Counted from the first letter of the stretch, positions 26,716 through 35,942 are shown. The stretch: 64,000 nt of DNA from JAWWPG01 sp963820035 (GCA_963820035.1 CAWFYK010000001.1:124001-188000), one strand, 5' to 3'. The notes: generated from the letters alone by a model not told the origin. Numbers and translations are program-made.

Positions 26716-27086
26716 TGCCCGTCCTGTTCCCCTTGGTGACCTCGTCGCTGCTGTTCTCGATCGGCGTCTACGTGGTGCTCGCGCGGCGACACGCGATCCT
26801 GGTCCTGATGGGCGTCGAGCTGATGCTCAACGCCGTCAACCTCGACCTGGTGGCGTTCGACGCCTTCTGGCACGACAGGCTGGATGCCGGACAGTCGCTC
26901 AGCCTGTTCGTGATCGTGATCGCGGCCGCCGAGATCGGCCTGGGGCTCGCGATCGTGCTGCTCGTCTTCAGGACGCATCACCACATCAACCTCGACGGCC
27001 TGCGCGAGCTGGCCGACCGGGACCGGCCAGAAACCGGTGCGGCTGTGCCGGCGGACCGACGAGGTGACGAGGCAGTGACGTCGTGA
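26715..27086 (+). CDS. nuoK: NADH-quinone oxidoreductase subunit K (second cluster)
   Basis: Product of 123 residues with three helices and the two membrane glutamates in LMGVELMLNAVNLDLVAF and VIAAAEIGLGLAIVLL. A C-terminal hydrophilic tail of about 25 residues is not found in the first copy. The stop overlaps the nuoL GTG (GTGA). Confidence 0.92.
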   Translation: MPVLFPLVTSSLLFSIGVYVVLARRHAILVLMGVELMLNAVNLDLVAFDAFWHDRLDAGQSLSLFVIVIAAAEIGLGLAIVLLVFRTHHHINLDGLRELADRDRPETGAAVPADRRGDEAVTS

Positions 27087-28926
27087 TCCTGCTGCTCGTG
27101 ATCGTCCTTCCCGTGCTCGCTGCGGTCGCCATCCTCGCGGTGGGCCACCGGAGCGTGCCGGTCGTGCAGACCCTCGGGTGGGGGTCGATGGCCGGGTGCT
27201 GGCTGCTCGCCCTCGTGCTGGCGGGCGAACACTGGGGTGTCGAGGTGGTGCCGAGCCGTTTGGTGGCGGGCTCGGTGACGACCGGCGGCATCGCGATCGT
27301 GCCGGCGCTGAGCGCGGACCAGCTCACCGTCTCGATGCTGGTGCTCGTCACCAGCGTCGCCCTGCTCGTGCAGGTCTACTCGGTGGCCTACATGCGGCAG
27401 GACCCGCGCTACCCGTCGTACACGGCCCTCATCATGCTCTTCACGGCAGCGATGTCGCTCGTGGTCGCTGCTGACGACCTCTTCGTGCTGCTCGTCGGTT
27501 GGGAGGTCATGGGCGCCTGCTCCTACTTCCTCATCGCGCACTACTGGGAACGCGAGCCGGCTCGTGCTGGTGCGGTGAAGGCGTTCCTGATGACGCGGCT
27601 CGGCGACGTCGGGCTGCTGTTCGGGATCTTCGTGGCCGGCAAGGCGGCCGGCACCTATCGCATCAGCGGGGTGCTCGCCGCGGTGGCGGACGGCCGGGTG
27701 AGCACCGGGCAGGCGACGGCGGCCAGCCTGCTCGTCCTGTGTGGTGTCGTCGGCAAGTCGGCCCAGTTCCCGCTGCATTCGTGGCTGCCCGACGCGATGC
27801 CGGGTCCGACGCCGATCAGCGCTCTCATCCACGCCGCGACGATGGTGGCTGCGGGGGTCTACCTGGTGGCACGGCTGCTGCCACTCTTCGAGCTGTCGGA
27901 CGTCGCGATGGACGTGCTTGCTTTCATCGCCGTCGTCACGATGCTCGGGGGAGCGGGTTTCGCCTTCGTGGCCGGCGGATCTGAAGCGCGTGCTGGCCTG
28001 GTCGACGGTCAGCCAGCTGGCATACATGTTCGCCGCGCTCTCCCTCGGCGGCTACACCGAAGGCGTGCTCCACCTGCTCAGCCATGGCGCGTTCAAGGCG
28101 CTGCTGTTCCTTGCGGCGGGCTCGGTCATCTACGTCGTCGGCAGGCAACGGCTCGACGAGCTCGGCGGTCTGTGGCGGGCCATGCCGATCACCTTCGCGA
28201 CGATGACGATCGGGCTGGCCACTCTCGTCGGGGTGCCACCGCTCAGCAGGCTTCTTCTCCAAGGACTCGGTGCTCGGGCTCGCCTCCGACCAGGCCTCCG
28301 ACGGCTCGGCCCGGGGCTGGCTGGTTCTGGTGTGCGGACTCCTGGCCGCCGGGGTCACCGCCGCCTACGCCACCCGCGTCTGGCTTCTCGTCTTCTTCGG
28401 ACCGACACTCGAGCGCGATGACGCGGCTCAACCGCTCGCGGATCCGTCACCGTTGATGGTCGGCCCGCTCGTCGTCCTCGCCGCCGCGTCGGTGGTCGGC
28501 GGGCTGGCGGTGCTGTCGACCGGCTTCCTCGGCGTCTCGGCGCCGTCTCTCCACCCGGTCACCATGGTGGTGACGCTCGTGGTCGTCGCGGCGGGTGCTG
28601 GGGCGACGTACGCCGAGTGGCGTCGCCTGGGTGGTGCTGACCCGGCAGTCTCTCTCGGCCGGGTGCGCGGGCTGCTCGACCGCGAGCTGCGCGTCGACGA
28701 CGCGATCGACGCGAGCGCCGTGCGCGGGGCCATGCTCGCCTCGCGGGCGGCCGCAGCCACCGAGGCCGACGTCGTCACGCCGTACGCGAGGGGGACCGAC
28801 GCGGCGATGCAGCTGGCCGGCCGGGGGCTGCGCTGGCTACACGGGGGCAACGCGTCGCGCTACCTCGCCGCGATGGTGGTCGGCGCCGTCGCCGTCGCGG
28901 TCGTCGTCGGCCGGGTGCAGGGATGA
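27083..28926 (+). pseudogene. nuoL: NADH-quinone oxidoreductase subunit L (second cluster), two +1 frameshifts
   Basis: Reads as NuoL in three consecutive frames. Frame one runs from GTG 27083 to about 27975 (GWEVMGACSYFLI, AMPGPTPISALIHAATMV). Frame two runs from there (DLKRVLAWSTVSQLAYM, SHGAFKALLFLAAGS) to about 28247. Frame three continues GFFSKDSVLGLASDQ to the stop at 28926. Each switch equals one extra base: one within GGCCGGCGG near 27974-27978 and one A at 28248 (CTC AGC A GGC TTC). Repaired, it would be 613 residues. Flanking nuoK and nuoM are intact. Either the distal pump is lost or the sequence has two errors. Confidence 0.85.
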
Positions 28927-30407
28927 CGACCGTCGGGGTCGGCGTCGGCGGGCTGGAGCTGCTGGTCGGGCTGCCGCTGGTCGGAGCGCTCGCGATCTTC
29001 CTCGGGGTGCGCGACGACCGGACCGCCGGTCGGGTGGGTGTCGTCGTCGCCTCCGTCGTGCTCGGGCTCTCCGGCTGGGTGTGGGTGGCGGGGCGGCACT
29101 CCGGGGGCTTCTCGCTGCAGTCCAATGAGACGTGGATCGGGGCCATCGGGGTGCACTGGCGGCTCGGCGTCGACTCGCTGTCGGCACCGCTCGTCGTCGT
29201 CACCGCGCTGCTCACCTGGTGCTGTCTCGTCGCGATGCTGCGCCGGGCTCCCGGCTGCGGACCGAGCCGCGGCCTCGTTGCGCTGGTCCTCCTGATCGAA
29301 GGCGCCAGCCTGGGCACGTTCCTGTCCCTCGACCTGATCCTGTTCTTCGTCTTCTTCGAGCTGGTGCTCATCCCGATGTGGTTCGTGATCGCGAACTGGG
29401 GGGACACCGCCGACCCGGCCGGCCGGCGGCGGGCGGCGACGACCTTCCTGGTCGCAACCGTCACCGGATCCGCCCTGATGCTCGTCGCGTTCCTGCTGCT
29501 GCACCAGGCGACGGGGACGTTCGACATCCCGACGCTGCTGCGCGTCGGTGGCGAGATCCCACGACACACCCAGGTCGCGATTGCCGTGCTGCTGATGCTC
29601 GGCTTCGGCGCGAAAGTGCCCATGTGGCCGTTGCACTTCTGGCTGCCCGACGCCCACAGCAAGGCTCCGACCGTCGGGTCGGTGCTGCTCGCCGGAGTGC
29701 TCCTCAAGCTCGGGACCTACGGTCTGCTGCGGCTCTGGTCCGGGGCGATCCCGTGGGGTGCCCTGCAGCTGTCGCCCTACCTCGGCGCCCTCGGGGTCGT
29801 GGGGATCCTCTACGGCGCCCTCGCGTGTCTGGCTCAGCGCGACCTGAAGCGGCTGATCGCCTACTCGAGCATCGGGCACATGGGATTCGTGCTGCTGGCG
29901 ATCTCGACCCTGACCCGCCAGGGCGTGCTGGCGGCCAACTTCGCCAACGTCGCCCACGCGCTGATCACCGGGCTGCTGTTCTTCGTCGTCGGCGCGGTCA
30001 AGGAACGGGTCGGAGGCACCGACTTCTCGGCAATCGGGCGAGGGCTCTATGGGCGGGCACCCAAGCTGGCCGCGATCTTCGCGTTCGGCGCGATGGCGAG
30101 CCTCGGGCTGCCCGGACTGGCTGGCTTCTGGGGCGAGATGCTCGCGATGCTGTCGGCGTTCTCCCCGGCCGCGGCACTGCCCTCGTCGACCTATCTCGTG
30201 CTGATGGTGCTCGCGGGACTGGGCGCGGTGCTCACGACGGCCTACTTCGTGGTCGCCGTCCGCCGGGTCTGCCAGGCGGTGCCGGAGTTGCCCCCAGTGG
30301 CCGACGTCGCCGCCGACGAGTGGGTCGTCTGGGCGCCACTCGGCGTCGTCACCGTGCTGCTGGGGCTGGCGCCCGGGCTGCTGCTCTGGCTCGGCGGCGC
30401 GACATGA
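28923..30407 (+). CDS. nuoM: NADH-quinone oxidoreductase subunit M (second cluster)
   Basis: Product of 494 residues. Motifs are FFVFFELVLIPMWFVI (helix-5 glutamate), KVPMWPLHFWLPDAHSKAP and RDLKRLIAYSSIGHMGFV, all intact. The start overlaps the nuoL stop and the end overlaps nuoN by ATGA. Confidence 0.94.
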   Translation: MTTVGVGVGGLELLVGLPLVGALAIFLGVRDDRTAGRVGVVVASVVLGLSGWVWVAGRHSGGFSLQSNETWIGAIGVHWRLGVDSLSAPLVVVTALLTWCCLVAMLRRAPGCGPSRGLVALVLLIEGASLGTFLSLDLILFFVFFELVLIPMWFVIANWGDTADPAGRRRAATTFLVATVTGSALMLVAFLLLHQATGTFDIPTLLRVGGEIPRHTQVAIAVLLMLGFGAKVPMWPLHFWLPDAHSKAPTVGSVLLAGVLLKLGTYGLLRLWSGAIPWGALQLSPYLGALGVVGILYGALACLAQRDLKRLIAYSSIGHMGFVLLAISTLTRQGVLAANFANVAHALITGLLFFVVGAVKERVGGTDFSAIGRGLYGRAPKLAAIFAFGAMASLGLPGLAGFWGEMLAMLSAFSPAAALPSSTYLVLMVLAGLGAVLTTAYFVVAVRRVCQAVPELPPVADVAADEWVVWAPLGVVTVLLGLAPGLLLWLGGAT

Positions 30408-31861
30408 GCCAGAGCATCGACTGGCAGGCGATCGCGCCGCCGCTGTGCCTCGTGGTGGCGGGCGTCGTCGCCCTCCTGGGTGACGTGTGGTGGCCCGCAG
30501 CGCGAGCCTGGCTGCCGACGTCGGTGAGTCTGACCGCGGTCGTCCTGGCGCTCGGGCTGACGCTCACCATGCCGGACCCGACTCGGGCGTTCTGCCTCCC
30601 GGTCTCGCCGCGACGTCCGGCCGGCTGTTCCTGGGAGGTCGACCACGTCACGCTCGTCTGGTGGGTCGTCGTGCTGCTCGGCGTCGGGCTCGTCATCCTG
30701 CTGCTGCACCCCTATGTGTCGGACCGGTCGCTGCCGTCGGGTGAGCTGCACCTGTTGTTGCTGGCATCGGCGACCGGCGCTCTCGGGGTGGCCGCGGCCG
30801 GTGACCTCGTGACGCTGTTGGTGAGCATCGAGACGGTCTCGCTCCCGGCGTTCGCGCTCGTCGGACTACGGCGAGACGGGCGAGGCGCCGAAGCGGCTCT
30901 GAAGTTCTTCCTCGTCTCGGTCGTGGCGACCGCTTTCACCCTGCTCGGGATCGCGATGGTCTATGGCGCCACCGGGTCGGTGGTGGCCGGTCCGGTCGCA
31001 GCCGCTGGCCTTTCGGGGGTGGCCGTGACCCCGGTGATCGGGGTCGGGATGACCCTTACCCTGGCAGCGTTGGCGTTCAAGGTGGCAGTCGTGCCGTTCC
31101 AGGCCTGGGTGCCGGACACCTACGTCGGCGCCCCGGTGCCCGTGGCGGCGTACCTCTCGGTGGTCAGCAAGGCGGCCGGGCTGGCGGGCCTGGTCGTGGT
31201 CCTGGTGCGGTTCTTCCCGGCCTACGACGACAGCTGGCGACCGCTGATGGCGGGCGCCGCCGCGGTGACCATGTCTGTCGGGAACCTCGCAGCCCTGCGG
31301 CAGCAGCATGCCGTGCGGCTGCTCGCCTGGTCGTCGGTGGCGCAGGCGGGCTATCTGCTGGTGCCGCTGGCGGCCGGCGGGAGCATGCGTGACCTGGGGG
31401 CGCTCCAGTCCTACGTGGTGGTCTATGCGGTCGTGAACATCGCCGCTTTCGCCGCGGTCGCTGTCGCGTCGCGGTGGGGGGCGACGACCGTCGGCGACCT
31501 GGCCGGGCTGGCCCGGTCCCACCCGCTCGTCGGCGGCACGCTCGCGTTCGCCCTGCTGTGTCTTGCCGGCCTGCCGCCAGGCGTTATCGGGCTGGTGGCC
31601 AAAGTGGTCATCTTCCAGAGCGCCGTCGACGGGCGGCTCACCTGGCTCGCCGTCGTGATGGCGGTCAACGTCGCGATCGGGCTGGTCTACTACCTGCGCT
31701 TCATCGCCGTTCTGCTGCGGCCGGCCCCGGATGATCTCGCCTCACGGTCGACTTCGGCGTTGATCTCCCGGCCGACGCAGGTGGTGCTGGGCGTCACCCT
31801 GGCGGCGGCCGTCGTACTCTCCGTGCTGCCTGGGCCGCTGCTCAGCGCCGTCTACTCCTGA
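30404..31861 (+). CDS. nuoN: NADH-quinone oxidoreductase subunit N (second cluster)
   Basis: Product of 485 residues. The frame is open upstream within nuoM, but ATG 30404 overlapping the nuoM stop is the coupled start. Motifs are LLVSIETVSLPAFALVGL, KVAVVPFQAWVPDTYVGAP and HAVRLLAWSSVAQAGYLL. It ends the second nuo cluster; ppgK follows on the opposite strand, ending 90 bp away. Confidence 0.93.
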   Translation: MSQSIDWQAIAPPLCLVVAGVVALLGDVWWPAARAWLPTSVSLTAVVLALGLTLTMPDPTRAFCLPVSPRRPAGCSWEVDHVTLVWWVVVLLGVGLVILLLHPYVSDRSLPSGELHLLLLASATGALGVAAAGDLVTLLVSIETVSLPAFALVGLRRDGRGAEAALKFFLVSVVATAFTLLGIAMVYGATGSVVAGPVAAAGLSGVAVTPVIGVGMTLTLAALAFKVAVVPFQAWVPDTYVGAPVPVAAYLSVVSKAAGLAGLVVVLVRFFPAYDDSWRPLMAGAAAVTMSVGNLAALRQQHAVRLLAWSSVAQAGYLLVPLAAGGSMRDLGALQSYVVVYAVVNIAAFAAVAVASRWGATTVGDLAGLARSHPLVGGTLAFALLCLAGLPPGVIGLVAKVVIFQSAVDGRLTWLAVVMAVNVAIGLVYYLRFIAVLLRPAPDDLASRSTSALISRPTQVVLGVTLAAAVVLSVLPGPLLSAVYS

Positions 31862-31950
31862 GCTGCCTCGGCCGGCCGGAACCGATCGGCGTGAGAGTGA
31901 GCCGGACTCAGCTGCGCACCGCGGCCCCGCCGACGTCGCGCAGGGACTGA

Positions 31951-32700
31951 TCAGTCGGTCGACTCGCTTGCCGACAGCGCGGCCCCGACGATGCCTGCGC
32001 GGTTCCTGAGCGTCGCCGGCACGATCTCGGTCGTGATGTCTATCAGGGGCAGGAACTCGGCGGCGTCCTTGCTGACGCCGCCCCCGACAACGATCAGATC
32101 TGGCGAGAAGAGTCTCTCGAGCGTCCGGTAGTAGACGGTGAGTCGCTTGGCCCAGTGTCGGTAGGAGAGCCCTTCATTCTCCTTGGCTGAGTGGGCGGCC
32201 CGTTTCTCTGCGTTGTGACCGTCGATCTCCAAGTGGCCGAGCTCGGCGTTCGGGACCAACACCCCGTTGTAGACCATGGCCGAGCCGATCCCGGTGCCGA
32301 GGGTCGTGACGATGACCAGGCCCCGGCGGCCGGCCGCCGCGCCATACCGCGCCTCGGCCAGTCCTGCGGCATCGGCGTCGTTGATGACATGCACGCCGCG
32401 GCCTGTGGCCGTGGTGAAAAGGGCGTCAGCGTCGGTGCCGATCCAGCCGTCGTCGATGTTCGCAGCTGAACCGACGACGCCGTGCCGGACGACTCCCGGA
32501 ACCGTGACGCCGACGGCGCCGGTGGAGTCGGGAAAACGATCCAAGAGCTCGACGAAGACCTTGGCCACCGCCTCGGGCGTCGAGGGTTGGGGCGTCTTGA
32601 TCTTGACCCGGTCGGCGGCGAAGCCGCCCGTCTCGAGGTCGACCGGCGCACCTTTGATGCCGGAGCCACCGAAGTCGATGCCGAAAGGATGTGCATCCAT
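31951..32700 (-). CDS. ppgK: polyphosphate glucokinase
   Basis: ROK-family glucokinase that phosphorylates glucose using polyphosphate or ATP. Product of 249 residues from ATG 32700, which has GAGGAG 9 bp upstream (an earlier in-frame ATG at 32709 has no spacing to it). Motifs are FGIDFGGSGIKGAPVDLETG (phosphate-binding), VINDADAAGLAEARYG, VTTLGTGIGSAMVYNGVLVP and AELGHLEIDGH, with the glutamate and histidine used in sugar binding. Convergent with the nuo operon and divergent from the acetyltransferase gene. Confidence 0.92.
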   Translation of the reverse strand: MDAHPFGIDFGGSGIKGAPVDLETGGFAADRVKIKTPQPSTPEAVAKVFVELLDRFPDSTGAVGVTVPGVVRHGVVGSAANIDDGWIGTDADALFTTATGRGVHVINDADAAGLAEARYGAAAGRRGLVIVTTLGTGIGSAMVYNGVLVPNAELGHLEIDGHNAEKRAAHSAKENEGLSYRHWAKRLTVYYRTLERLFSPDLIVVGGGVSKDAAEFLPLIDITTEIVPATLRNRAGIVGAALSASESTD

Positions 32701-32903
32701 GACGCTCATCTCCTCACGAGGTGCCACGTTGGCAGAGTCCCGCTCTGGACAAGGCGAGACGATGCCAGGGCTGTCGTCGTCGCTGCCGGGGCGCCGATGG
32801 AACCCACGATAGGGTGCGCCGGCGTAGCCCGCAGCCCGCAGCCGGCAGCCCTGGCAGTGCGGACTGGTGACGTCCGCGCTGACCCGGCGACCTGGCCGGC
32901 AGG

Positions 32904-32909
32904 TAGCCT
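32904..32909 (+). promoter_or_regulatory. leaderless -10 box of the acetyltransferase gene
   Basis: TAGCCT is followed by a 6-bp gap and ATG 32916. The remaining ~200 bp between ppgK and this gene show nothing else. Confidence 0.5.
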
Positions 32910-32915
32910 CGTCCG

Positions 32916-33533
32916 ATGCCTGAACTCGAGCGCCTGCGGGCTGAACACGCTGCGGCGACCCTGGCCTTCGAGTCCGCGAATCGCTGCTACTTCGCGGCCT
33001 CCATCTCCGACCGCGGCGACGAGTATTTCGAGCATTTCACCGAGCGCTACGACGCTCTACTGGCAGACCAGGAGGCGGGTGGCGGTGCCTACTACGTGCT
33101 GGTCGACGAGGACGGGTCGGTGATCGGACGCTTCAACCTGATCTTCGTCGAGGACGGTGTGGCGGTGCTGGGCTACCGCCTCGCGCAACATGTCACCGGC
33201 CGCGGGGTTGCCACTGCGACGGTTCGTGAGGTGTGCTCGTTCGCTGCTTCGCGCCACGGCGTGAGCACCCTCCGCGCCGCTACCTCCCACGGCAATGTGG
33301 CGTCGCAGCGAGTGTTGCTCAACGCCGGTTTCACCGAGGTCGGGCCGGCCGATCCGTCAGAGGTCGGCGGACAGCAGGGCACCCGTTATGAGCGGGACGT
33401 GGTCGATGATGCGGTGCCGCCTGAAGAGGTGCCGACTGGAGAAGTACCGGCTGCAGAAGCTGTCCAGATCAGCGCGCCTGACTCGCGATCTGCTGCCACC
33501 TCCAGGCACGTGTGGCATGGTGCTGTCCCGTGA
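32916..33533 (+). CDS. GNAT family N-acetyltransferase
   Basis: Product of 205 residues. The acetyl-CoA fold is shown by VIGRFNLIFVEDGVAVLGYRL, GRGVATATVREVCSFAASRH (motif A, R/Q-x-x-G-x-A-like) and LRAATSHGNVASQRVLLNAGF, typical of the RimJ/RimL-like protein- or small-molecule-acetylating branch. The C-terminal 40 residues are a low-complexity Glu/Pro/Val tail. The stop overlaps the GTG of the next gene. The substrate is unknown. Confidence 0.85.
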   Translation: MPELERLRAEHAAATLAFESANRCYFAASISDRGDEYFEHFTERYDALLADQEAGGGAYYVLVDEDGSVIGRFNLIFVEDGVAVLGYRLAQHVTGRGVATATVREVCSFAASRHGVSTLRAATSHGNVASQRVLLNAGFTEVGPADPSEVGGQQGTRYERDVVDDAVPPEEVPTGEVPAAEAVQISAPDSRSAATSRHVWHGAVP

Positions 33534-34108
33534 TCGACGACGCCGCGAAAGCCAACCTGTACAACTACCTGAAGCACGAGCGTGAGGCGGTGCTCGCCAA
33601 GCTCGACGGGCTTTCCGAGTACGACGTCCGTCGCCCGCTGACCGTCACCGGGACCAACCTGCTGGGCCTGGTCAAGCACCTGGCGACCTGGGAGGCCAGG
33701 TACCTCGGCGAGGTCTTCAACCGTCCCTTTCCCGAACCCCTGCCTCGCTGGGACGTCGAGGCCGAGCGACTCGCCGACATGTGGGCGACCGAGCACGAGT
33801 CCCGCAGCGACGTCGTCGGCCGCTACCGACGCGTGTGGGACCACAGCGACGCGACAGTGGACGCCCTCGCCCTCGATGCGACGGGCCGGGTGGCCTGGTG
33901 GCACGACGCCGAGGTGCCCCTGTTCAACATCCTCGTCCACCTGCTTGCCGAGACCAGTCGGCACGCCGGCCACGCCGACATCCTGCGCGAAGAGCTCGAC
34001 GGAGCGGTCGGAACCGACGCAGAGAGCATGGCCATGACGTGGCACGACTCAGCCTTCTGGACGGAACGGCGCGAGGAGATCGAGGCCGCCGCCAGATCAG
34101 CCGGTTGA
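33530..34108 (+). CDS. DinB / DUF664 family protein
   Basis: Product of 192 residues from GTG 33530, which overlaps the acetyltransferase stop (GTGA). It is a four-helix-bundle protein of the mycothiol/bacillithiol-dependent DinB superfamily. The metal ligand histidines are in TNLLGLVKHLATWEARYLGE and NILVHLLAETSRHAGHADIL. Members act as thiol-dependent transferases or isomerases, but the substrate here is unknown. Confidence 0.85.
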   Translation: MIDDAAKANLYNYLKHEREAVLAKLDGLSEYDVRRPLTVTGTNLLGLVKHLATWEARYLGEVFNRPFPEPLPRWDVEAERLADMWATEHESRSDVVGRYRRVWDHSDATVDALALDATGRVAWWHDAEVPLFNILVHLLAETSRHAGHADILREELDGAVGTDAESMAMTWHDSAFWTERREEIEAAARSAG

Positions 34109-34160
34109 CCTCCATCGCGAGCCAAGAGTGCAGATCCGCTGATGCCGCCCAGAGCGTGAT

Positions 34161-34655
34161 TCAGCGGTAGTTGGTGAACTGCACCGCGAAGTCGTAGTCC
34201 TGAGCCTTGATCAGGGCGATCACCTCTTGCAGGTCGTCGCGCTTCTTGCTGCTCACGCGGAGCTCGTCCCCCTGGATCTGCACCTTGACCCCCTTCGGGC
34301 CTTCGTCGCGCACCAGCTTGGAGACCTTCTTGGCCTGCTCCTGGTTGATGCCTTCCTTCAGCCCGATGTCGATCTTGACCTCCTTGCCGGAGGCCCGAGG
34401 CTCGCCGACGTCGAGCGTCTTGAGCGACTGTCCCCGCTTGATGACCTTCTCCTTGAGTACGTCGACCACGGCCAGCGCCCGCTCGTCTGCGTTGGCGGTC
34501 ACCTCGATCGAGTCATCGCCGTGCCATCGGATCGTCGCCCCGGTGTTCTTGAAGTCGAACCGCTGGGAGATCTCTCGGGCCGCCTGGTTCACGGCGTTGT
34601 CCATCTCCTGCCTGTCGATCTTGCTGACGACGTCAAACGACGAGTCGGCGGCCAT
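34161..34655 (-). CDS. yajQ: YajQ family (DUF520) nucleotide-binding protein
   Basis: Product of 164 residues, the exact family length. Motifs are SSFDVVSKIDRQEMDNAVNQ at the N-terminus, RFDFKNTGATIRWHGDDSIE, and KKVSKLVRDEGPKGVKVQIQ and VSSKKRDDLQEVIALIKAQD at the C-terminus. YajQ proteins bind cyclic di-GMP in Xanthomonas; the actinobacterial role is not established. Divergent from tRNA-Tyr. Confidence 0.93.
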   Translation of the reverse strand: MAADSSFDVVSKIDRQEMDNAVNQAAREISQRFDFKNTGATIRWHGDDSIEVTANADERALAVVDVLKEKVIKRGQSLKTLDVGEPRASGKEVKIDIGLKEGINQEQAKKVSKLVRDEGPKGVKVQIQGDELRVSSKKRDDLQEVIALIKAQDYDFAVQFTNYR

Positions 34656-34758
34656 CGCTCGGCTCCCTCCTGTGCGCGGTAGACACTTTGCGTTTCGCCC
34701 TGGGCCTCAGGGTATTCTGTTCCCTCGCTGCACCGGACCGACAGGGTCCCGCAGCCCT

Positions 34759-34843
34759 GGCAGGTTGCCCGAGTGGCCAAAGGGAACGGTCTGTAAAACC
34801 GTCGGCATCGCCTACGTTGGTTCGAACCCAACACCTGCCACCA
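34759..34843 (+). tRNA. tRNA-Tyr (GTA)
   Basis: Acceptor arms GGCAGGT (34759-34765) and ACCTGCC (34833-34839) pair fully. The anticodon GTA is at 34793-34795 in the loop CTGTAAA; a long class-II variable arm and a TTCGAAC T-loop are present. Discriminator A and an encoded CCA end at 34843. A TATTCT box at 34714-34719 is a possible -10. Confidence 0.95.
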
Positions 34844-34879
34844 CGTCGCGCCCGGTCCCTCGACCGGGCGCGCGCTGCG

Positions 34880-35037
34880 TTCTTCCCGCCGAGCCGTCAG
34901 GTTCTTACCGCCGAGCCGTCAGGTTCTATCCCGCCGAGCCGTCAGGTTCTTACCGCCGAGCCGTCAGGTTCTTACCTCCGAGCCGTCAAGTTCTTCCCGC
35001 CGAGCCGTCAGGTTCTTCCCGCCGAGCCGACCGGTTC
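34880..35037 (+). repeat. 22-bp tandem array B1 (seven units)
   Basis: Seven tandem units, each an almost invariant 14-bp core GCCGAGCCGTCAGG (first at 34888) separated by 8-bp TTCTTACC or TTCTTCCC (once 9 bp, TTCTATCCC). The last core is degenerate (GCCGAGCCGACCGG). It lies between the 3' ends of tRNA-Tyr and the LLM oxidoreductase gene. The reverse complement of the core, CCTGACGGCTCGGC, is the core of array B2 at 38695. Confidence 0.93.
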
Positions 35038-35101
35038 GGTCTGGCGTCCGCTCCACCGAGCGCTATGACGGCCAGGTGCGCGGACGTCGTACCCGTCAAG
35101 C

Positions 35102-35920
35102 TCAGCTCGTCTCGTTCTGCTCGTCGCGCCAGGCCACCCAGTCCCGCAGCGGCGCGAGGTCGTAGTCGGGCCCGCCGATGCCGAGGGTGAACAGCCGAGC
35201 CCCGATCTCGGCCAGCGCAGGTCCGCGACTCGCCGGGTCGGTCGCCGGGACGCCGACGGACCGCTCGATCGCGGCCGGGTCGCGGCCCTCCTCCGCACAC
35301 CAGTCGTCGAGCACGGCGGACTTGTGCCGGAACGTGTCAGGCTCGCCGAAGGTGTGCCAGATGTCGGCGTAGCGGGCGACGAAACGAAGCGTCTTGCGCT
35401 CGCCGCCGCCTCCGATCAGCACCGGGATGTGGCGGGTGGGCGGCGGGTTCAGCTTCCCGAGTCGCGCCGCGATCCGCGGCAGCGCCTCGCCGAGTGCGTC
35501 GAGCCGGCTGCCCGCGGTGCCGAACTCGTAGCCGTACTCGTCGTAGTCGTGCTCGAACCAGCCGGAGCCGAGGCCCAGGATCAGCCGCCCGCCGCTGATG
35601 TGGTCGACCGTGCGCGCCATGTCCGCGAGCAGCTCCGGATTGCGGTAGCTGTTGCAGGTGACCAGCGCGCCGATCTCGACCCGCTCGGTCGCCTCGGCCC
35701 AGGCGCCGAGCATCGTCCAGCACTCGAAGTGCTGCCCGGCCGGGTCGCCGTTCAGCGGGAAGAAGTGGTCCCAGTTGAAGATGATGTCGACACCGATCTC
35801 CTCCGCCTCGGCCGCCGTACGGCGGATCGTTGCGTAGTCCGCGTGCTGCGGCTGCAGCTGCAGCCCGACCCGGAACCGCCCGGGGCCGGAGGAGTGCTGG
35901 TCAGCGGGGGGATGCGTCAT
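35102..35920 (-). CDS. LLM-class (F420-dependent) oxidoreductase
   Basis: Product of 272 residues with the luciferase-like TIM-barrel fold. Markers are FNWDHFFPLNGDPAGQHFEC, VEIGALVTCNSYRNPELLAD, HISGGRLILGLGSGWFEHDY and PVLIGGGGERKTLRFVARYA. Members use reduced F420 or FMN; the substrate is not predictable. Starts at ATG 35920 with a TAGGCT box 7 bp upstream (35928-35933), suggesting a leaderless message. Confidence 0.9.
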   Translation of the reverse strand: MTHPPADQHSSGPGRFRVGLQLQPQHADYATIRRTAAEAEEIGVDIIFNWDHFFPLNGDPAGQHFECWTMLGAWAEATERVEIGALVTCNSYRNPELLADMARTVDHISGGRLILGLGSGWFEHDYDEYGYEFGTAGSRLDALGEALPRIAARLGKLNPPPTRHIPVLIGGGGERKTLRFVARYADIWHTFGEPDTFRHKSAVLDDWCAEEGRDPAAIERSVGVPATDPASRGPALAEIGARLFTLGIGGPDYDLAPLRDWVAWRDEQNETS

Positions 35921-35927
35921 ACCCGGC

Positions 35928-35933
35928 AGCCTA
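35928..35933 (-). promoter_or_regulatory. leaderless -10 box of the LLM oxidoreductase gene
   Basis: Reverse-strand TAGGCT, 7 bp before the ATG at 35920, in line with the other leaderless starts seen here. Confidence 0.45.
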
Positions 35934-35942
35934 GCTATTCCA

